Notes under the pieces: generated by a model
The model's input: the letters and a program-made list of their open reading frames with translations, nothing else
The model's database searches: none
Told to the model about the DNA's origin: nothing
Part shown: positions 41,136 to 48,628 of the stretch, piece after piece
Layout of the letters: each line of letters opens with the position of its first letter
How positions within the stretch are numbered: the first letter of the stretch is position 1
Assembly (NCBI GenBank): GCA_041082245.1
Contig: JBDOIE010000019.1
Span: forward strand, 1 to 48,628
DNA from: DAOTVY01 sp041082245
GTDB lineage: Bacteria; Chloroflexota; Chloroflexia; DTKN01
Direction of reading: 5' to 3'
DNA length: 48,628 nt
Program-made: the position numbers and the translations under genes

Positions 41136-42203
41136 CTAGGCCTTCTTGCGGGCCAGCCGCTCGCCCAGGATGCCCGTCGGCCGGAAGATCAGGATCAGTA
41201 CGAGCATCGTGTAGGCGATGGCATCCTTCAGCTGATAGGGAGCCGGGATGCCCAGCCCGTCCAGGAAAAGGTTCGGACCGAGCGCTTCGAAGATGCCCAG
41301 GAATAGTCCGCCGAGCATGGCCCCGGGGATGTTGCCGATCCCGCCGAGTACCGCGGCCGTGAATGCCTTGATCCCGGGGACAAACCCCATGAAGAACTGC
41401 ACCTGGCGGAACATCAGCGCGTAGAGCACCCCGGCCACGCCGGCCAGCGCCCCCCCGACGGCGAAAGTCGTGGCGATCACCCGGTCCACATCGATCCCCA
41501 TCAGGGCCGCCGTCTCCTTGTCCTCCGATACCGCGCGCATCGCTTTGCCGATCTTCGTCCACTGGACAAACGCGTAGAGCGCGACCATCATCAGCACCGC
41601 GGCCACGATGACCAGGATCTGGGTGGTCGAAATGCACGCCTGTGTGCCGGGCAGGCACCACTTGCGCTTGAACCAGTCGGTCTCCGGATACCCCTTCACG
41701 CCGGACCCGAAGAGCCCGCGGAAGGTGTACTGGAGGAAGAAAGAGGCGCCAATAGCCGTGATCAACGGCACCAGGCGCGGCGCGGTGCGCAGAGGACGGT
41801 AGGCGATCCGTTCCAGGAGCACGGCGACGGTGGTCGCGACGGCCATGCTGAGCACCATCACGAGCAGCAGGCTGAGGATCGGGCTACGGTCGAAGTAGCC
41901 CGCCTTATCCAAGGCGTCGGCAAGAAAGTACGCCGTGAAGGGGCCGCTCATAAAGACTTCACTGTGGGCAAAGTTGATCATGCGAAGGATGCCGTAGACC
42001 AGGGTGTACCCCAGAGCGATCAGGGCATAGATCCCTCCCAGGGCGATCCCGGTCACGGTCAGGTTCAGCCACTCTGTGGGCGCGTACTTTCCCGATGCCA
42101 GCGTGCGCGCCGAGCCGTAGACCACCATCGCGATCAGCAACAGGCCGATGATCCACATAAAGATATCGACCAGCGTCACCCGTCTGAGCAGCTGTCGTAG
42201 CAT
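41136..42203 (-). CDS. livH: Branched-chain amino-acid permease LivH
   Basis: 355 residues, longer than the usual 290-310. The core is conventional: GIALGGIYALIALGYTLVYG, RMINFAHSEVFMSGPFTAY, LLERIAYRPLRTAPRLVPLI, AVSEDKETAALMGID (the cytoplasmic EAA-like loop) and GFVPGIKAFTAAVLGGIGNIP. The added length is an N-terminal helix (about 13-33) and an insertion with two Cys near residues 185-195 (KWCLPGTQACIST), probably outside the membrane. Follows livK after an 86-nt gap with a hairpin. Confidence 0.94.
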   Translation of the reverse strand: MLRQLLRRVTLVDIFMWIIGLLLIAMVVYGSARTLASGKYAPTEWLNLTVTGIALGGIYALIALGYTLVYGILRMINFAHSEVFMSGPFTAYFLADALDKAGYFDRSPILSLLLVMVLSMAVATTVAVLLERIAYRPLRTAPRLVPLITAIGASFFLQYTFRGLFGSGVKGYPETDWFKRKWCLPGTQACISTTQILVIVAAVLMMVALYAFVQWTKIGKAMRAVSEDKETAALMGIDVDRVIATTFAVGGALAGVAGVLYALMFRQVQFFMGFVPGIKAFTAAVLGGIGNIPGAMLGGLFLGIFEALGPNLFLDGLGIPAPYQLKDAIAYTMLVLILIFRPTGILGERLARKKA

Positions 42204-42224
42204 CGGAACTCCTCAGGCTGTCAC

Positions 42225-42259
42225 GGGCAGGGGCGAGCAACCTTTGCCCGCCCCTGCCC
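42225..42259 (-). terminator. Intercistronic hairpin between livK and livH
   Basis: GGGCAGGGGCG and CGCCCCTGCCC form an 11-bp stem with a short loop. No U-tract follows, so it probably protects the livK message or lowers expression of the downstream genes, as in the hairpin after the other binding-protein gene (33814). Confidence 0.55.
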
Positions 42260-42289
42260 CTCACAACACGCGTACCCGTGGAAAGCCGA

Positions 42290-43540
42290 CTACGGCCAGA
42301 TCTTCTTCGGGTTGCATTCGTCGCAGGACCCCGGGTTCCACTTGGCAGGATCGGTGTTCATCATCTGGTAGACGGCGATCTTCGGGTCCGCGCAGTCGCC
42401 GGTCGGCGTGCAGGTCAGGTTACCGGTGAGTCCCTTGAAGTCTTTGGTCGCAAACAGCGCGTCCCGCAGCGCCTGGCGGCCGATGTGCAGCGTGCCGTCG
42501 GGATCCTGTACCGCGACCTTCTCGATGGCCGTAAAGATCATCATCGCCGCGTCATAGGCGTGGGCGTGGAACGGAGCCAGCGGCTTGCGCCCGTACTTGG
42601 TCTCGTACTTCTGCAAGAAGTCCTTGTAGCCGGCCCCGAACGCCCCAAAGTCCGGGCTGGAGTGGAACATCCCCAGCGCCGCCTCGCCCGCGGCCTTGAC
42701 AAAGTCGGGGGAGAAGGTGCCGTCGGCGCTGGCCAGGTAGACGTTCTCCAGTCCCGGGATCTCCCGCGCCTGGCTGGTGATGAAGCCTCCGGCTGCGATA
42801 AAGATCGGGTAGTAGATCAGCTCCGGCTGGGTCGCGGCGATGCGGGTCAGGACCGGCCGCATGTCGGTGTCCTTCGGGTCGACGGCTTCCTGGGCCGTGA
42901 TCGTCCCACCGAGCTTCTTGAACTCCTCGGCAAAGACCTGCTGCAGCTGGTCCGCATAGAGGCTGCCGTCGTGGATCGTAGCCGCCCGCTTGACCTTCAG
43001 GTACTCCCAGGCGAACTTGGCCATCGCCGCACCCTGCACCTTATCGTTGTGCGCGGTGCGGAGGTAACCAGGCTGGTGCTTAGCGGGGTCGGTCAGGTCG
43101 GGCGCGGTGTTGGAGGGCGAAACCATGACCATACCGGCCTGGGAGATGATCGGCGCGGCCGGGCGTGCTTCGCTCGAGCAGTTCGTCCCCACGATCGCAA
43201 CGATCGTCGGGTCGGCGGCGATCTTTTGCGCCGCAGCCTGCCCGCCTTCGGCGTTGCAGCCCGTGTCCTCACCGGTGAGCAGGATGGGGTGGCCGAGGAT
43301 CTCCTTCTTGTCGTCGATGGCGATCTCGACCCCGTACTTGGTGTCCAGACCCAGCGACTCGTCGGGGCCGGTCACCACCATCATGTAGGCGATATGGACC
43401 GGTTCGCCGGGCTTGATATCCACACACCCCAGCGGGTCCGTACACTGGAACTTGGCCTTGGGCGCCCCGCACTGGCCGGCCGTGACCGTAACGACCACCG
43501 CGAGGAGCCCGATGAGCAGGGCGATGCGCTTCCGTGACAT
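42290..43540 (-). CDS. livK: Branched-chain amino-acid binding protein LivK/LivJ-type
   Basis: 416 residues from the ATG at 43540 with AGGAGG upstream (an open frame to 43837 runs through the leader). Signal peptide ends near TVTAGQCGAPK: the Cys suggests a lipoprotein, although Gln before it is atypical for a lipobox. The mature part is a Peripla_BP_6 domain: EPVHIAYMMVVTGPDESLG, KYGVEIAIDDKKEILGHPI, IVAIVGTNCSSEARPAAP and AHAYDAAMMIFTAIEKV. It captures the substrate and is expressed from a leader-controlled promoter. Confidence 0.92.
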   Translation of the reverse strand: MSRKRIALLIGLLAVVVTVTAGQCGAPKAKFQCTDPLGCVDIKPGEPVHIAYMMVVTGPDESLGLDTKYGVEIAIDDKKEILGHPILLTGEDTGCNAEGGQAAAQKIAADPTIVAIVGTNCSSEARPAAPIISQAGMVMVSPSNTAPDLTDPAKHQPGYLRTAHNDKVQGAAMAKFAWEYLKVKRAATIHDGSLYADQLQQVFAEEFKKLGGTITAQEAVDPKDTDMRPVLTRIAATQPELIYYPIFIAAGGFITSQAREIPGLENVYLASADGTFSPDFVKAAGEAALGMFHSSPDFGAFGAGYKDFLQKYETKYGRKPLAPFHAHAYDAAMMIFTAIEKVAVQDPDGTLHIGRQALRDALFATKDFKGLTGNLTCTPTGDCADPKIAVYQMMNTDPAKWNPGSCDECNPKKIWP

Positions 43541-43603
43541 CTTTTTCCTCCTGTCGGATGTACTGAAGGGGAGGTCGCCAGGAAATTGTCCCCGGCGCGG
43601 CGC

Positions 43604-43687
43604 AACAGGGCGTTCAGTCGGGTTTCCCCGGACTCCGCCTTTCCCACCGGACGGCCACTCCGGTTTCCCCTTGCGGAGAGCCCTGTT
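43604..43687 (-). ncRNA. Predicted three-way-junction RNA in the livK leader
   Basis: On the minus strand AACAGGGC (43680-43687) pairs with GCCCTGTT (43604-43611). Inside, CTCCGC (43673-43678) pairs with GCGGAG (43633-43638) and encloses a hairpin ACCGGA/TCCGGT (43646-43651, 43659-43664). A second arm is a GAAA-tetraloop hairpin near 43616-43632. The element is 63 nt before the livK start. I could not match it to a known riboswitch class. The remainder of the leader (43688-43843) shows a CCCCTTCCGAAAGGGG hairpin and nothing else I can name. Confidence 0.45.
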
Positions 43688-43849
43688 CGCCCGTATTGCA
43701 GGCATACGAAGCGAAGGCCAAACCACCCCCTTTCGGAAGGGGTCCTCCGGCCGGCCTCGTTGCCAAGCCACTGGGGTCTTCTTCGACTGCAGGAATCCAG
43801 GAAGCAGAGGCCATGAGAAACAAATGCAATCCATCACGAAAGTAACATT

Positions 43850-43878
43850 ATTCTAGCATGTCAAACGGCCTTTGTCAA
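43850..43878 (-). promoter_or_regulatory. livK operon promoter
   Basis: Minus strand: TTGACA (43873-43878), 17 bp, TAGAAT (43850-43855). Start near 43843, leaving about a 300-nt leader. Confidence 0.75.
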
Positions 43879-43898
43879 ACAAGCGCGATCTTGCCTAC

Positions 43899-43926
43899 TT
43901 GATATGCCCCCGGAACGTGGTATAAT
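43899..43926 (+). promoter_or_regulatory. Promoter of the PKD-domain gene
   Basis: TTGATA (43899-43904), 16 bp ending in TGG (extended -10), TATAAT (43921-43926), back-to-back with the livK promoter. Confidence 0.7.
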
Positions 43927-43969
43927 GGCTTCATCGAGCACCCTAGGGAGGCCCAGAGGAGGTTCCGCC

Positions 43970-45265
43970 ATGAAAGGTAACCCCACGGCGGCACGGCGGT
44001 TGGGCATCCTGGCCGTCCTGCTCGCCGCAGCCTTCCTGCTCCCCCTGCGTACCTACTCCGGTGGCGAGATCGACCTCCGCCAGTGTATCTCCAAGCTGGA
44101 CGGCATCGCAGTCGGGGAAACAGTGACCTTCGGGACGTGCGCCCTCCCCGTGCCGGGCGTGGTCGTCCGCTGGGATTTCGGGGACGGGAGCCCTCAGGAG
44201 GAAGGATGGCCCGTGGTCCACGCCTACCAGGCCCCCGGCCTCTACACGGTGAGCGCCGTCGCCACCTATCGCACGGGCGGTGCCCCTATCCCGACGATCC
44301 CCACGCAGCTCCGCGTGGTCGCGGCCGGAACGAACCGCCCCCCGCATGCGGAAGCCACGGCTGCCCCGGCCCAAGCGCTCGCCGGCATGCCGGTCACGTT
44401 CGACGCCGGGGCGAGCCGCGACGACGACGGCCGGATCGTCCGCTATTTCTGGGACTTTCGCGATGGCACCAAGACGATCACCACGAGCGCCGTCATCCAG
44501 CATACCTTCGCCCGCGCCGGCACCTACCACGTCCTGCTCACGGTGACGGACAACGGTGAGGCGGACGCCTCCACGGTCGTGCCCGTCGAGGTTTCCGCCC
44601 TCCCGAGCAAGGTCGTCTCGGGTCCGGAACGCGCGATCCCGCCTGTCCCCGAGGGAGCCTCGCGGCCCCTGCTGCCGGCCCTCATCGTGGTCGATATGGG
44701 CGTGTACGACACCGGCCGTTTCCCGCCCCGCTATGAGTATGTGCTGAGCCTGGCCCCGCCCTTCCGTTTGGTCGCCACGAGCAACCGCGACTGGCTGGCA
44801 CCCGTCCCGGCCGATTACGAACTCCTGAGCGGCAACCCGATCCAGGTGACCGAGTACATCTCGGTGAGCAACACGAGCGTCCTCCCCCGGGCCCATACGA
44901 GCTGGGGGCAGGTCACGGTATCGGTCAACGGGTGGATCATGGAGCTCCCGGTGGCGATTACCGTCCGCGGCGAGCGGGACATCTCCGCCGAGGTGTGGCC
45001 ACTCTACCAGGACATCGTGGATTACCTGACCGCCCAGGGCCAGCGCAGCGCGCTCGTTTCGTCGCCCCGTTTTGCGAACGGAGCCGACGCGGCGCTGGGT
45101 TTCATCACCGAGTACCTGCTGGAAAACGGATATGATGGAAAGATGCCCCGACAGGAGTTCATCGTCAAGGTAGCCGAGCTCCTCATGGACCGGGACGTGA
45201 ACGGCGATCAGGTCGTCGGCTTCACCGATCCGGATATCGGGATGGGGGTCAAGCGATGGTTCTAA
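43970..45265 (+). CDS. Secreted PKD-domain protein with dockerin-like C-terminus
   Basis: 431 residues from ATG 43970 (GAGGAGG 7 nt upstream). Signal peptide to about residue 28. Two PKD beta-sandwiches: the first has VVRWDFGDGSPQEEG and HAYQAPGLYTVSAVATY, the second FDAGASRDDDGRIVRYFWDF and HTFARAGTYHVLLTVTD. After a Pro-rich linker comes a domain I cannot name (about 235-370). The last 30 residues contain MDRDVNGDQVVGFTDPDIG, an EF-hand/dockerin-like calcium loop. Surface display or attachment to polysaccharide is likely. The first gene of the envelope-type cluster at the right edge. Confidence 0.85.
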   Translation: MKGNPTAARRLGILAVLLAAAFLLPLRTYSGGEIDLRQCISKLDGIAVGETVTFGTCALPVPGVVVRWDFGDGSPQEEGWPVVHAYQAPGLYTVSAVATYRTGGAPIPTIPTQLRVVAAGTNRPPHAEATAAPAQALAGMPVTFDAGASRDDDGRIVRYFWDFRDGTKTITTSAVIQHTFARAGTYHVLLTVTDNGEADASTVVPVEVSALPSKVVSGPERAIPPVPEGASRPLLPALIVVDMGVYDTGRFPPRYEYVLSLAPPFRLVATSNRDWLAPVPADYELLSGNPIQVTEYISVSNTSVLPRAHTSWGQVTVSVNGWIMELPVAITVRGERDISAEVWPLYQDIVDYLTAQGQRSALVSSPRFANGADAALGFITEYLLENGYDGKMPRQEFIVKVAELLMDRDVNGDQVVGFTDPDIGMGVKRWF

Positions 45266-45312
45266 GGGAGGGATCGCCGCCTGGAGCTCGGGAACGATCA
45301 AGGAGGGGTTCG

Positions 45313-45723
45313 ATGCGCCGGACCTTCGCCTGCCTGGCCCTGGCCGGGTGTCTGCTCGCCCTCGTTGCGGGGTGTGGAAAGCCTTCCCTGGGCCCCCGGG
45401 AAACGGCCGAAGCGTTCCTTCGGGCCATGGAGGCCCGCGATTTCGTAGCCGCCTATAACCTCCTCAGCGCCGACTCCCAGGCCACCGTGACCGCGGAAGA
45501 GTTCAAGGCGATGCTGGAAAAGGCGTGGAGCGACGCGGGCATCGCCGGTTTCCGCGTGGAATCGGTGCAGGCGGAGGTGCTCTCGGCGACGGGCACGCGC
45601 GCCTCCGTGCCGTACTCGGCGACCCTCACCAAGACGAGCGGCGAATCGGCGGTCGTCTACAACGCCCTCAGCCTGGTGCGGCAGGACGAGCAGTGGCGGG
45701 TCATCTGGCCACCGGTGCGCTAG
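45313..45723 (+). CDS. Small NTF2-like lipoprotein
   Basis: 136 residues from the ATG at 45313 (AAGGAGG upstream). Lipoprotein signal ending in LALVAGC (Cys at about 22). The remaining domain (RETAEAFLRAMEARDFVAAY, LLSADSQATVTAEEFKAML, then beta strands ending in EQWRVIW) matches the DUF4878/NTF2-like fold found in many lipoproteins of Gram-positive-type bacteria. Function unknown. It lies 47 nt after the PKD gene and is followed by a terminator. Confidence 0.82.
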   Translation: MRRTFACLALAGCLLALVAGCGKPSLGPRETAEAFLRAMEARDFVAAYNLLSADSQATVTAEEFKAMLEKAWSDAGIAGFRVESVQAEVLSATGTRASVPYSATLTKTSGESAVVYNALSLVRQDEQWRVIWPPVR

Positions 45724-45760
45724 AACCGCGTCGGGACAGATGAAACCAGAATCAGGCGTG

Positions 45761-45802
45761 CCCCGTCCCCTTCGCGGGCGGGAAGGGGACGGGGTCTGTT
45801 TA
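45761..45802 (+). terminator. Terminator after the lipoprotein gene
   Basis: CCCCGTCCCC (45761-45770) and GGGGACGGGG (45785-45794) form a 10-bp stem followed by TCTGTTTA. Confidence 0.82.
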
Positions 45803-45834
45803 CGGTATGAAACCGGATGCAGCCGGAGGAGCCT

Positions 45835-47592
45835 ATGGGCCGGCGAGTTGTGTGGATCGCCGCAACCCTGCTCTTGCTAGGCGTGGCGATCGCGGCGGGC
45901 TGGCGCCTGACGCAGCAGCCGAGCCAGCCCCCGCTCTACGCGAGCGGAAACCTGTTGGTCAACCCAAGCTTCCAGGAGGATGTGGACAGCGACCGGCGGC
46001 CGGACGGCTGGGAAACGGGGCCGGCCGCGGAACTCAGCGACTGGACGATCGTCCCGGAGCCTGGAGGGCACTCCGTACGCCTGACCGGGAGCGCCTCCTA
46101 CATCCGCAGCGCGCCCGTCGTCGTCCGGCCGGGGAAGCGGTACGCCCTCTCCTTGCAGGCGCTCACCGACGCCTCCACCCCCGCACGCCTCCAGGCCGTC
46201 TTCCTCTGGGAAGATACCCGCCGCGAGGTGTGCGCGCGGGAGGAAAGCCCCTGGATGGCCGTCCCGGCGAGGCGCTGGCGCCTGCTCTCCTTTGCCGCCG
46301 AGGCACCCGAGGAGGCCGCAGGCCTCACCGTGCTCCTGCGGCCAGCCGGCGATGACCCGGTCTACCTGGATGAACTCCGCCTCTCCGAATCCGGCGTGCG
46401 CCTGGAGCCGTTCCCGGACTATGCCCGGGCGGCGCTCGCCTTCACCGTCGATTGGGAAACCGCTATGGGCGGGCTCATCCACTCGCGCAGCGACGACGGC
46501 TACGATCCGGCTACGGCCGAGGCGCGCGGCCTGGCGATGCGCCAGGGGACCGAAAACCTCCTCGCCCTGTTCGAACGCTACGGGGTCCGCGGCACCTGGT
46601 ATGCCACCGGATACGCCCTCTTGGCCGGCAACACCGCGAAGGACGATTTTGGCCGGCCTCTCTACACCTGGGCCTCGCAGGCCAACGGCTGGCGCGACGA
46701 CCGCTGGGTCACGACCCCCTGGTTTGCCGACGACCCTTACGGCACCACCGAGACCCACCCCGCCTGGTACTTCGGTGACCTTGTCCCCCGCCTGCTTTCC
46801 GCTCGCCAGGAGATCGCCAGCCACACCTTCGGCCACCTCTACCTGGGCCTTGCCTCGCCCGAGGAGCTGCGCGCCGACCTGCGCCGGTGGAACGCGGTGG
46901 CACAGGCGGCCGGCATCCCACCCGCGCGTTCGCTCGCCTTCCCCTGGGGAGCCAGCCTGGGGATGCCCGACGCGAGTTACGATGTGCTCGAGGCGTTGGG
47001 ATACCTCGCGGTCACCCGGACCTACCACGAACCGCGCGGTCGCTCCCAGTACTGGATCCTGCCGCCGGACGACCTCTTCCACCTCCGCACCGTCCCCGGC
47101 CATTCGGACCTGTGGGCGTTCCCGGACCACTACTTCCCCGGCGATCCAGAAAAACTGCCCCAGGCCCAGGCGGTGGTCGACCGGGTGCTCCTGCTGCGCG
47201 GGGTGACCAGCCTGTGGGCGCACAGCGAGGAGGTCGCCTCGCCGGAGCAGGTGGCCGCCTGGGAACAGCTCCTCGCCTACGCCGCCGACCACCGGGCGGA
47301 CGGCCTGTGGATCGCTCCGCTGACGGAGATCGTGCGGTTCCACAACGCGCAGCGGCGGGTCGAGCTCGAGGAGCGGGAACGCCCCGGGTACCTCGAGGTA
47401 ACGGTACACAACGGCAGCCGGGAGGCGCTCTGCGGCCTCACGCTGACCTTCCCCGCCCCCATCCGCCGGGCCACGCTCGGTGGTGCCGCCCACGACGACT
47501 TTCGGCAGGATCAGCTGCGCCTTCCGGAAGTGCGCCCAGGGGCGACGGTGCGCCTGAAAGTCTGGCTGGAAGGCTGGGAGGGCGGGAAGTGA
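45835..47592 (+). CDS. Membrane-anchored polysaccharide deacetylase-like protein
   Basis: 585 residues from the ATG at 45835 (GGAGGA 5 nt upstream; an ATG at 45817 has no site). One N-terminal anchor helix (about 5-24). Residues about 35-195 are a CBM-like beta-sandwich (NLLVNPSFQEDVDSDRRPDG is typical of such modules). The NodB-like catalytic domain begins at ALAFTVDWET (metal-binding Asp), with EIASHTFGHLYLG supplying the H-x3-H ligands and LAFPWGAS the next motif. A small beta domain ends the protein. It probably removes N-acetyl groups from a surface polysaccharide. Its stop overlaps the start of the glycosyltransferase (GTGA). Confidence 0.87.
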   Translation: MGRRVVWIAATLLLLGVAIAAGWRLTQQPSQPPLYASGNLLVNPSFQEDVDSDRRPDGWETGPAAELSDWTIVPEPGGHSVRLTGSASYIRSAPVVVRPGKRYALSLQALTDASTPARLQAVFLWEDTRREVCAREESPWMAVPARRWRLLSFAAEAPEEAAGLTVLLRPAGDDPVYLDELRLSESGVRLEPFPDYARAALAFTVDWETAMGGLIHSRSDDGYDPATAEARGLAMRQGTENLLALFERYGVRGTWYATGYALLAGNTAKDDFGRPLYTWASQANGWRDDRWVTTPWFADDPYGTTETHPAWYFGDLVPRLLSARQEIASHTFGHLYLGLASPEELRADLRRWNAVAQAAGIPPARSLAFPWGASLGMPDASYDVLEALGYLAVTRTYHEPRGRSQYWILPPDDLFHLRTVPGHSDLWAFPDHYFPGDPEKLPQAQAVVDRVLLLRGVTSLWAHSEEVASPEQVAAWEQLLAYAADHRADGLWIAPLTEIVRFHNAQRRVELEERERPGYLEVTVHNGSREALCGLTLTFPAPIRRATLGGAAHDDFRQDQLRLPEVRPGATVRLKVWLEGWEGGK

Positions 47593-48628
47593 ACGTGCTG
47601 CTGGCCGCGGGCGGCTTCCCGCTCGTGTTCCTCATCCCCGGGTGGCTCACGCGTTCCGCGCTGGCTCCGCTGCGGCGGCTGGACGCACTGGAGCGCGGCG
47701 ACCTGGTGCTCGCCTGCAGCCTGGCGGTGAGCGGATGGATCGGGTTGCTGCTCGCGCAGGTCGGACGTTTTTCCCTTGCCCTGCTGCTCGCTCTGCTCCT
47801 CGGTTACTGCCTCGCGATGGCCGGCCTGGCACAGCTCCGCAGACGCCCGCTCCTGCGGTGGCCAGCAGGGACCGCGCTCCCCTGGCGCGAAGGCGTCCTG
47901 GCCGTCGCGGTGACACTCCTCTTTGCAGCGCTCGCCTTCCGCCCCTTCGAGCTCGTCCTGGGGCCGCGGGATGCCGCCGTCTATCCGGCCACCGGCGCGC
48001 AGATCGCGCGCCACGGGGGCATCGTGATCCACGATCCGCTCGTCAGCGATCTCGCCCGTTTCCAGGTCGGTACAGAGTGGAACGGAAGAAAGCTCGACCG
48101 GGGGGCAAAGGCGACCTGCTTGCGCGCCGTGCTCAACCTGCGGGAGCGGGAAGCGCTCTATACCCACCTCTTCTCGCCCCAGCACCCCGGGCGTTTCTTC
48201 TACGCCTACGCCCGAAGGCCGGGGCTTTTTGTCGCGGACCTCGAGCGGGGAACGGTCGTGCCGCAGTTCTACCACCTGTACCCGACGTGGCTGGCGATCG
48301 CCTTCTCCCTGCTCGGGCTCCGCTCCGGGCTCTTGATGACCCCCTATCTCATGCTGCTCGGGGGCCTGGGGGTTTACCTCACCGCACGCCGGCTCCTCGG
48401 CGGCTGGACCGCGCTCGTGGGGTATCTCCTGCTTTCCCTGAACGCGCTCCAGGTCTGGTTCGCGCGCTACTCGGTGTCCGAAGGGGCCACCCAGTTCCTG
48501 TTCTTCCTGGCTGCCTGGGCGCTGTTGCGGCTCGAGGAAGAGGAGGAGGCATTCTGGGGCTTGCTTGCGGGCGTAGCCTTCGGCTTGATCGGGCTCGTGC
48601 GGGTCGACTTTTTCTTCGCCTGGCTCCT
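47589..48628 (+). CDS. Multi-pass membrane glycosyltransferase-like protein, 3' end beyond the window
   Basis: The frame runs from a GTG at 47589 (overlapping the previous stop) to the right edge, 346 residues so far. At least eight hydrophobic helices are visible (MNVLLAAGGFPLVFLIPGW first). After about residue 130, GPRDAAVYPATGAQIARHGG and later QFYHLYPTWLAIAFSLLGL resemble the first extracellular loop and following helix of GT-C enzymes (PMT/ArnT group), where an acidic residue after TM1-like segments takes part in catalysis. It would transfer sugars from lipid-linked donors outside the membrane. Co-translation with a deacetylase supports a role in surface glycan. Truncation by the window edge only. 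Confidence 0.75.
   Translation, partial: MNVLLAAGGFPLVFLIPGWLTRSALAPLRRLDALERGDLVLACSLAVSGWIGLLLAQVGRFSLALLLALLLGYCLAMAGLAQLRRRPLLRWPAGTALPWREGVLAVAVTLLFAALAFRPFELVLGPRDAAVYPATGAQIARHGGIVIHDPLVSDLARFQVGTEWNGRKLDRGAKATCLRAVLNLREREALYTHLFSPQHPGRFFYAYARRPGLFVADLERGTVVPQFYHLYPTWLAIAFSLLGLRSGLLMTPYLMLLGGLGVYLTARRLLGGWTALVGYLLLSLNALQVWFARYSVSEGATQFLFFLAAWALLRLEEEEEAFWGLLAGVAFGLIGLVRVDFFFAWL

Noticed and set aside
39399..41306. 635-codon plus-strand frame opposite livM
   Set aside because: Very Gln/His/Asp-rich translation typical of antisense of a membrane protein; no ribosome-binding site and no known domain.
1..48628. Mobile elements, tRNA genes, CRISPR arrays or phage genes
   Set aside because: I looked for transposase motifs, tRNA-like cloverleafs and regular short repeats and saw none with support.

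Overview
The window is GC-rich, densely coded and has no transposase, phage gene, tRNA or CRISPR array that I can see. Gene content suggests a thermophilic member of the Chloroflexota. The pointers are a CdaR protein with a Pro/Thr-rich tail, SdrD-B and PKD surface proteins, a DUF2089/SHOCT/DUF4097 operon, a large Alu-type SRP RNA and a PPi-type phosphofructokinase. This assignment is inference; there is no rRNA to confirm it. Most promoters read as sigma70-like hexamers 17 bp apart, several with an extended -10 (TGG before TAnnAT).

Left part (1-7079): a truncated SdrD-B surface protein on the minus strand sits behind two tandem RNA elements that match the cyclic-di-GMP-II riboswitch, each with its own terminator-like hairpin. 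Next come a HEAT-repeat membrane protein, a MoxR ATPase-DedA pair, a small membrane protein overlapping imidazolonepropionase (hutI), and a polyprenyl diphosphate synthase.

7080-18641 (plus strand): a consensus promoter and a structured leader with a terminator hairpin precede a seven-gene run: nucleotidyltransferase-fold protein, metallophosphoesterase, cyclase-family hydrolase, APC permease, IclR regulator, dimethylargininase-like hydrolase and an ornithine-carbamoyltransferase-like enzyme with an altered substrate residue. A five-gene DUF2089/SHOCT/DUF4097/GNAT/MFS operon follows, headed by a palindromic operator that overlaps its -35 box.

18654-28981 (minus strand): cdaR and cdaA (cyclic-di-AMP synthesis), a 1073-residue TPR protein, anabolic argF, glutamate dehydrogenase, secF and secD. 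secD is divergent from the SRP RNA gene, and the two promoters share one -35 box.

29361-32685 (minus strand): an ABC-2 exporter pair, a methyltransferase and phosphofructokinase.

32940-37869 (plus strand): a polar amino-acid ABC transporter (binding lipoprotein, permease, ATPase). Its permease is a 1049-residue fusion carrying two predicted seven-bladed beta-propellers ahead of the MetI membrane domain. This is the most unusual gene in the window.

37934-43540 (minus strand): a branched-chain amino-acid transporter (livK-H-M-G-F) with a roughly 300-nt leader holding a predicted three-way-junction RNA and an enlarged LivM. The right edge (43970-48628, plus) encodes a PKD surface protein, a small lipoprotein, an anchored polysaccharide deacetylase and a truncated multi-pass glycosyltransferase, which looks like an envelope or exopolysaccharide locus.
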